From NCBI GenBank assembly GCA_034678415.1, contig JAXDBV010000025.1, positions 1 to 19,311 on the forward strand: a stretch of DNA of 19,311 nucleotides. The letters are read 5' to 3'. Source of the DNA: JAXDBV01 sp034678415 (GTDB lineage: Bacteria > Bacteroidota > Bacteroidia > Bacteroidales > VadinHA17). Position 1 is the first letter of the stretch, and each line of letters opens with the position of its first letter. The notes under the pieces were generated by a model, which saw only the letters and a list, made by a program, of their open reading frames with translations, was not told the DNA's origin and searched no databases. The translations under genes and the position numbers were made by a program. Shown in pieces: positions 15,896 to 19,311 of this stretch.

Positions 15896-15927
15896 TAAAG
15901 TTAGTCATTCTGATAAAATAAATTAAA
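15896..15927 (-). promoter_or_regulatory. Candidate promoter for the beta-barrel gene, overlapping the atpD promoter
   Basis: On the minus strand, TTTA (15927-15924), a 20-nt spacer, then TAACTTTA (15903-15896), one mismatch in each box from TTTG/TAnnTTTG. It would give a leader of about 12 nt to the ATG at 15877. Its two boxes overlap the two boxes of the plus-strand candidate. Confidence 0.33.
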
Positions 15928-15931
15928 TTTG
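15901..15931 (+). promoter_or_regulatory. Candidate promoter for atpD-atpC
   Basis: TTAG (15901-15904), a 19-nt spacer, and TAAATTTG (15924-15931), an exact TAnnTTTG. This is the best promoter match in the window. It predicts a start near 15938 and a leader of about 25 nt. It implies that atpDC is transcribed separately from the atpB-G block. Confidence 0.5.
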
Positions 15932-15962
15932 CAGATGAACCTCACTCCAAAAACTATCATCC

Positions 15963-17471
15963 ATGGCAAAAAGTACAGGCGAAATTGTTCAGGTCATAGG
16001 CCCTGTTGTTGATGTGAGCTTTGAAAAAGGCGGGGCGGAATTACCAAATATCTTCGATGCCCTGGAGATCATTACCGATGATAACCGCAAGCTGGTGGTG
16101 GAATGTCAGCAGCATATTGGTGAGAACACCATCAGGGCAATAGCCATGGACTCCACCGACGGGCTGAGGCGGGGGATGGAAGTGATTTCCACCGGCGCTC
16201 CCATACAGATGCCCATCGGGGAGCAGATCAGGGGAAGACTGATGAACGTTACGGGAGAGCCTATCGACGGATTAGGACCCCTGGAGAAGAAGGGAGGGTA
16301 CCCCATCCACCGTAAACCGCCACAGTTTGTTGATCTTACCACTGACACGGAGGTTCTTTATACCGGTATCAAGGTGATTGACCTGATAGAACCCTATTCA
16401 AAGGGAGGGAAGATCGGGCTTTTCGGCGGGGCCGGTGTTGGCAAGACAGTGGTGATCCTCGAACTGATCAATAACATTGCCAAAGCCTATTCCGGCCTTT
16501 CTGTGTTTGCCGGTGTTGGCGAGAGAACCCGCGAGGGGAATGACCTGCTCAGGGATATGCTCGATGCAGGTGTGATTGAATACGGGGATGAATTCATGAA
16601 AGATATGAAAGCCGGAGGATGGGATGTGAATAAAGTTGACCGTGAGAAGATAAAAGATTCGAAGCTGGCCCTTGTGTTCGGTCAGATGAATGAGCCTCCG
16701 GGAGCCCGTGCCAGGGTGGCATTATCGGGCTTGTCTGTAGCCGAATATTTCCGTGACGGCGATAAGGCAGGGGAAGGGCGCGACATCCTTTTCTTTATGG
16801 ACAACATTTTCCGTTTTACACAGGCGGGATCGGAAGTGTCGGCCCTGCTGGGCAGAATGCCATCCGCCGTGGGATATCAGCCTACCCTGGCTACCGAGAT
16901 GGGGGAGATGCAGGAGAGGATTACTTCCACAAGGCACGGCTCCATCACCTCCGTGCAGGCCGTATATGTACCAGCCGACGACCTTACCGATCCGGCACCG
17001 GCCACCACCTTTGCACACCTCGATGCCACCACCGTCCTTGACAGGAAAATATCTGAACTCGGAATATACCCTGCTGTGAATCCCCTCGACTCCACCTCAC
17101 GGATACTTACCCCTGAGGTGGTAGGGAAAGCTCATTATGAGACGGCACAGAAGGTAAAGGAAATATTACAGCGGTATAAAGAACTGCAGGATATCATCGC
17201 CATCCTGGGTATGGACGAGTTGTCGGAGGAAGATAAGCTGCTGGTGCACAGGGCAAGAAGGGTGCAACGTTTCCTGTCGCAACCCTTCCATGTGGCTGAA
17301 CAGTTCACGGGTCGCCCCGGTGAATGGGTATCCATAGAGGATACCATAAAAGGATTTACCATGATCCTTAATGGAGAGGTGGACAAATATCCCGAGGCAG
17401 CTTTCGCGATGGTGGGTACTATTGAACAAGCCATCGAAAAGGGAGAAAAGATCCTGGCCCAGTCGGCATGA
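15963..17471 (+). CDS. atpD: ATP synthase F1 subunit beta
   Basis: 502 residues; the catalytic subunit. Walker A is GGAGVGKT (155-162), the catalytic glutamate Glu187 lies in GERTREGND, and MNEPPGAR (242-249) is intact. Compared with E. coli (about 460 residues), there is an insertion of roughly 25 residues at about 204-232 (YGDEFMKDMKAGGWDVNKVD) just before LVFGQMNEPP. I recall such an insert as a marker of Bacteroidota beta subunits. It is separated from atpG by the prenyl synthase and the oppositely oriented barrel gene, and followed by atpC after 23 nt. Confidence 0.98.
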   Translation: MAKSTGEIVQVIGPVVDVSFEKGGAELPNIFDALEIITDDNRKLVVECQQHIGENTIRAIAMDSTDGLRRGMEVISTGAPIQMPIGEQIRGRLMNVTGEPIDGLGPLEKKGGYPIHRKPPQFVDLTTDTEVLYTGIKVIDLIEPYSKGGKIGLFGGAGVGKTVVILELINNIAKAYSGLSVFAGVGERTREGNDLLRDMLDAGVIEYGDEFMKDMKAGGWDVNKVDREKIKDSKLALVFGQMNEPPGARARVALSGLSVAEYFRDGDKAGEGRDILFFMDNIFRFTQAGSEVSALLGRMPSAVGYQPTLATEMGEMQERITSTRHGSITSVQAVYVPADDLTDPAPATTFAHLDATTVLDRKISELGIYPAVNPLDSTSRILTPEVVGKAHYETAQKVKEILQRYKELQDIIAILGMDELSEEDKLLVHRARRVQRFLSQPFHVAEQFTGRPGEWVSIEDTIKGFTMILNGEVDKYPEAAFAMVGTIEQAIEKGEKILAQSA

Positions 17472-17494
17472 TTACCCCGTAGAAAATAATAAAC

Positions 17495-17740
17495 ATGTTT
17501 CTGGAAATCATCACACCGGTAAAGAAATTGTATTCGGGGGAAATCAAGCTTCTGCAGGTTCCCGGTACAAAAGGATCGTTCGAGGTAATGAAGAACCATG
17601 CCCCGATCATCTCCACCCTGGAAAAAGGGATCGTGAGAATCATCACCGTTGAAGATGTGGAGGCTACCTATGAGATCAGCGGTGGCGTGGTGGAGGTGAA
17701 AGAGAACACGATCGTATTGCTGGCAGAAACAGAAATATGA
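17495..17740 (+). CDS. atpC: ATP synthase F1 subunit epsilon, short form
   Basis: 81 residues: only the N-terminal beta-sandwich that binds gamma and the c-ring, with LEIITPVKKLYSGEIKLLQVPGTKGSFEVMKNHAPI and the closing strand GGVVEVKENTIVLLAE. The C-terminal two-helix domain of typical ~130-residue epsilons is absent, and the stop is followed by non-coding sequence, so this is a short form rather than an obvious recent frameshift. Short epsilons are known in Bacteroidota. Inhibition by an extended epsilon arm is therefore not expected. Confidence 0.95.
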   Translation: MFLEIITPVKKLYSGEIKLLQVPGTKGSFEVMKNHAPIISTLEKGIVRIITVEDVEATYEISGGVVEVKENTIVLLAETEI

Positions 17741-17770
17741 AGATGCACCTCGCCCCGGTGCCGTATCGTT

Positions 17771-17822
17771 TCACCCGTCGTAATGCCTTCCGAAAATCCA
17801 TAATCCCTGATTACACGGGTGA
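17771..17822 (+). terminator. Large inverted repeat after atpC, terminator-like
   Basis: TCACCCGT-C-GTAAT (17771-17784) pairs with ATTAC-ACGGGTGA (17810-17822), making 13 base pairs with one bulged C around a 25-nt loop. It begins 30 nt after the atpC stop. The following sequence has TCTTTTCCTTT about 15 nt later, not a direct T tract. It most likely ends or protects the atpDC transcript; it could also regulate the GT9 gene. Confidence 0.42.
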
Positions 17823-17910
17823 CAGAGGGCGGGAAAGTCTTTTCCTTTACGGATGCTGCTCACCGTTATTCGGCGATTTTCCGTAAGTTCAGCCCTGAAA
17901 ACCTGAAGCG

Positions 17911-18903
17911 ATGAGCGTAAAATTCCTTATCATAAGGCTCAGTTCCATAGGTGATATCGTCCTCACCACCCCTGTCGTCAGGTGCCTGAAACGGCAGGTG
18001 GAGGAGGCCGAAGTGCATTTCCTGGTAAAGAAACAGTTCCAGGAAGTGGTCTCCGTAAATCCTTACATTGACAGCATTCATCTGTTCGAGGGTAATCTCC
18101 GTCAGACAATAAAAAACCTGCGGAAGGAAAACTATCATTACATCATTGATCTGCACCATAGCCTGCGAAGTGCGATCATCAAGAGGAGGATAGATGCACT
18201 TTCCTTTACGTTCCGAAAGATGAACTTCCGTAAATGGTTGCTGGTGCGCTTCCATCTCAACCTCCTCCCCGATCTTCATATTGTTGACCGGTACCTTGAA
18301 ACTGTGGCGCTGTTTGATGTGGTTAATGACGGAAAGGGACTGGATTATTTTATACCCGCAGAAGGGGAGGTGCCCCTGGACCGTTTACCCAAAAATTTCA
18401 GAAATGGATATGTCGCCCTCGTGGTGGGAGCAAAGCATGCCACCAAGCGCATGACAACGGATATGATCGTTGCCCTTTGCAGGCTCATCCCTTTTCCTGT
18501 CCTTCTCCTGGGTGGAGCAGGAGAAAAGGATGAAGGGGAGCAGATTGCCGTGGACGCAGGTAGACAAGTATGGAACGGTTGTGGAAAATATTCCATCGCC
18601 CAGTCGGCTTCCCTCGTACGGCAGGCCAGGATTGTTGTCACTCATGATACCGGAATGATGCATATTGCCGCCGCGTTTCACAAGATCATCATATCCATCT
18701 GGGGTAATACCGTTCCGGAATTTGGTATGTCTCCCTACATGCCCGATCCCCGTTCGATGATCGTTGAAGTGAAAAACCTTTCCTGCCGGCCCTGTTCAAG
18801 AATTGGCTTCGAACGCTGTCCAAGGAAACATTTCCGGTGTATCCTTCAGATACCGCTGAACGATATTGCTCAAAAGATCAGCGAACTCTACTCATCTGAT
18901 TAA
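17911..18903 (+). CDS. Glycosyltransferase family 9 (heptosyltransferase-like)
   Basis: 330 residues with a GT-B fold. The N-terminal RLSSIGDIVLTTPVVR holds Asp15, the catalytic-base position of heptosyltransferases. The C-terminal donor domain holds HDTGMMHIAAAF (245-256). A cysteine cluster near the end (CRPC at 292-295, Cys303, Cys310) is common in Bacteroidota members. Members transfer sugars onto the lipopolysaccharide or lipooligosaccharide core at the inner face of the inner membrane. The sugar is unknown, so no Waa symbol is given. No other LPS genes are beside it. It lies 170 nt after atpC, beyond an inverted repeat. Confidence 0.92.
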   Translation: MSVKFLIIRLSSIGDIVLTTPVVRCLKRQVEEAEVHFLVKKQFQEVVSVNPYIDSIHLFEGNLRQTIKNLRKENYHYIIDLHHSLRSAIIKRRIDALSFTFRKMNFRKWLLVRFHLNLLPDLHIVDRYLETVALFDVVNDGKGLDYFIPAEGEVPLDRLPKNFRNGYVALVVGAKHATKRMTTDMIVALCRLIPFPVLLLGGAGEKDEGEQIAVDAGRQVWNGCGKYSIAQSASLVRQARIVVTHDTGMMHIAAAFHKIIISIWGNTVPEFGMSPYMPDPRSMIVEVKNLSCRPCSRIGFERCPRKHFRCILQIPLNDIAQKISELYSSD

Positions 18904-18941
18904 CCGTTTATTTTTATTAGTACAATGTTATTCAAATTGTT

Positions 18942-19311
18942 ATGATGGAGGTCTCAGAATTCCGCACTTATGCCCACCGTTTTGCCGACTGGATGGCCGA
19001 CTATTTTGAACGGGTGGAATCATTTCCTGTTAAAGCGCAGGTGCAACCCGGGGAGATTCTATCAAAGCTTCCTTCCGTGGCTCCGGGGAAGCCCGAACCG
19101 ATGGAAGCGATATTTCGTGATTTTCGTGAAGTGATCGTACCGGGGATGACGCACTGGCAAAGCCCGAATTTCTTTGCCTATTTCCCGGCCAATGCGAGCT
19201 ATGCATCGGTGCTGGCGGAGATGCTGACCGCCACCCTGGGAGCCCAGTGCATGGTGTGGGAAACCTCGCCTGCCGCTGCCGAACTCGAGGAAAGGATGAT
19301 GGGCTGGCTGA
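18942..19311 (+). CDS. PLP-dependent decarboxylase, aromatic-L-amino-acid decarboxylase family (N-terminal part)
   Basis: 123 codons are present before the right edge. The N-terminus FRTYAHRFADWMADYF and the segments HWQSPNFFAYFPAN, MLTATLGAQ, and ETSPAAAELEERMMGWL closely follow the group II decarboxylase pattern of animal DOPA/aromatic amino acid and plant tyrosine/tryptophan decarboxylases. The PLP-binding lysine lies beyond the window, so activity and substrate cannot be checked. The start is ATG 18942 or the adjacent in-frame ATG 18945. It follows GT9 by 38 nt; a TATTTTTA at 18909 could be a -7 box, without a clear -33. Confidence 0.9.
   Translation, partial: MMEVSEFRTYAHRFADWMADYFERVESFPVKAQVQPGEILSKLPSVAPGKPEPMEAIFRDFREVIVPGMTHWQSPNFFAYFPANASYASVLAEMLTATLGAQCMVWETSPAAAELEERMMGWL

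Overview
The window reads as a chromosomal segment from a member of the Bacteroidota, probably Bacteroidales-like. I infer this from several traits seen together. The F-type ATP synthase subunit a (AtpB) carries a signal peptide and a long extra N-terminal domain. Epsilon (AtpC) is only 81 residues, and beta (AtpD) has an insertion just before its MNEPPGAR motif. A bactofilin leads the atp genes. Translation leaders are mostly A-rich rather than Shine-Dalgarno, and several promoter candidates match the Bacteroidota form (-7 TAnnTTTG with a T-rich -33 box). I see no rRNA, tRNA, transposase, phage gene or CRISPR array.

Layout. Positions 1-4722 are on the minus strand: a large membrane-bound hybrid histidine kinase cut by the left edge, the ribosome-assembly GTPase RsgA, and a MacB/LolD-type ABC ATPase with no permease beside it. 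From 4889 the plus strand carries the DUF177 protein-rpmF-plsX-fabH cluster, which links ribosomal protein L32 to phospholipid and fatty-acid initiation. It ends at a terminator-like hairpin. A 565-base gap (7602-8166) holds a perfect 22-bp palindrome, a possible 23-codon hydrophobic mini-gene with its SD-like sequence inside a small hairpin, and imperfect direct repeats.

The ATP synthase region runs 8167-17740: bactofilin, atpZ (overlapping the bactofilin gene by 71 nt), an AtpI-like membrane protein, atpB, atpE, a perfect 14-bp stem-loop, then atpF, atpH, atpA and atpG. A short-chain-type polyprenyl diphosphate synthase follows 6 nt after atpG. An oppositely oriented outer-membrane beta-barrel gene then separates this cluster from atpD-atpC. 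All eight F1Fo subunits are present and look intact. Candidate promoters for atpDC and for the beta-barrel gene lie face to face on the same ~36 bp. The window closes with a large inverted repeat, a GT9 (heptosyltransferase-type) glycosyltransferase, and the start of an aromatic-L-amino-acid-decarboxylase-like PLP enzyme.

Most of the window is housekeeping. I did not find a clearly new multi-gene system. The observations most worth a second look are regulatory or architectural: the atpE/atpF stem-loop, the overlapping divergent promoters inside the split atp locus, the palindrome/mini-ORF region, and the bactofilin-atpZ overlap. All distances and repeats were read by eye; no folding or database search was run.
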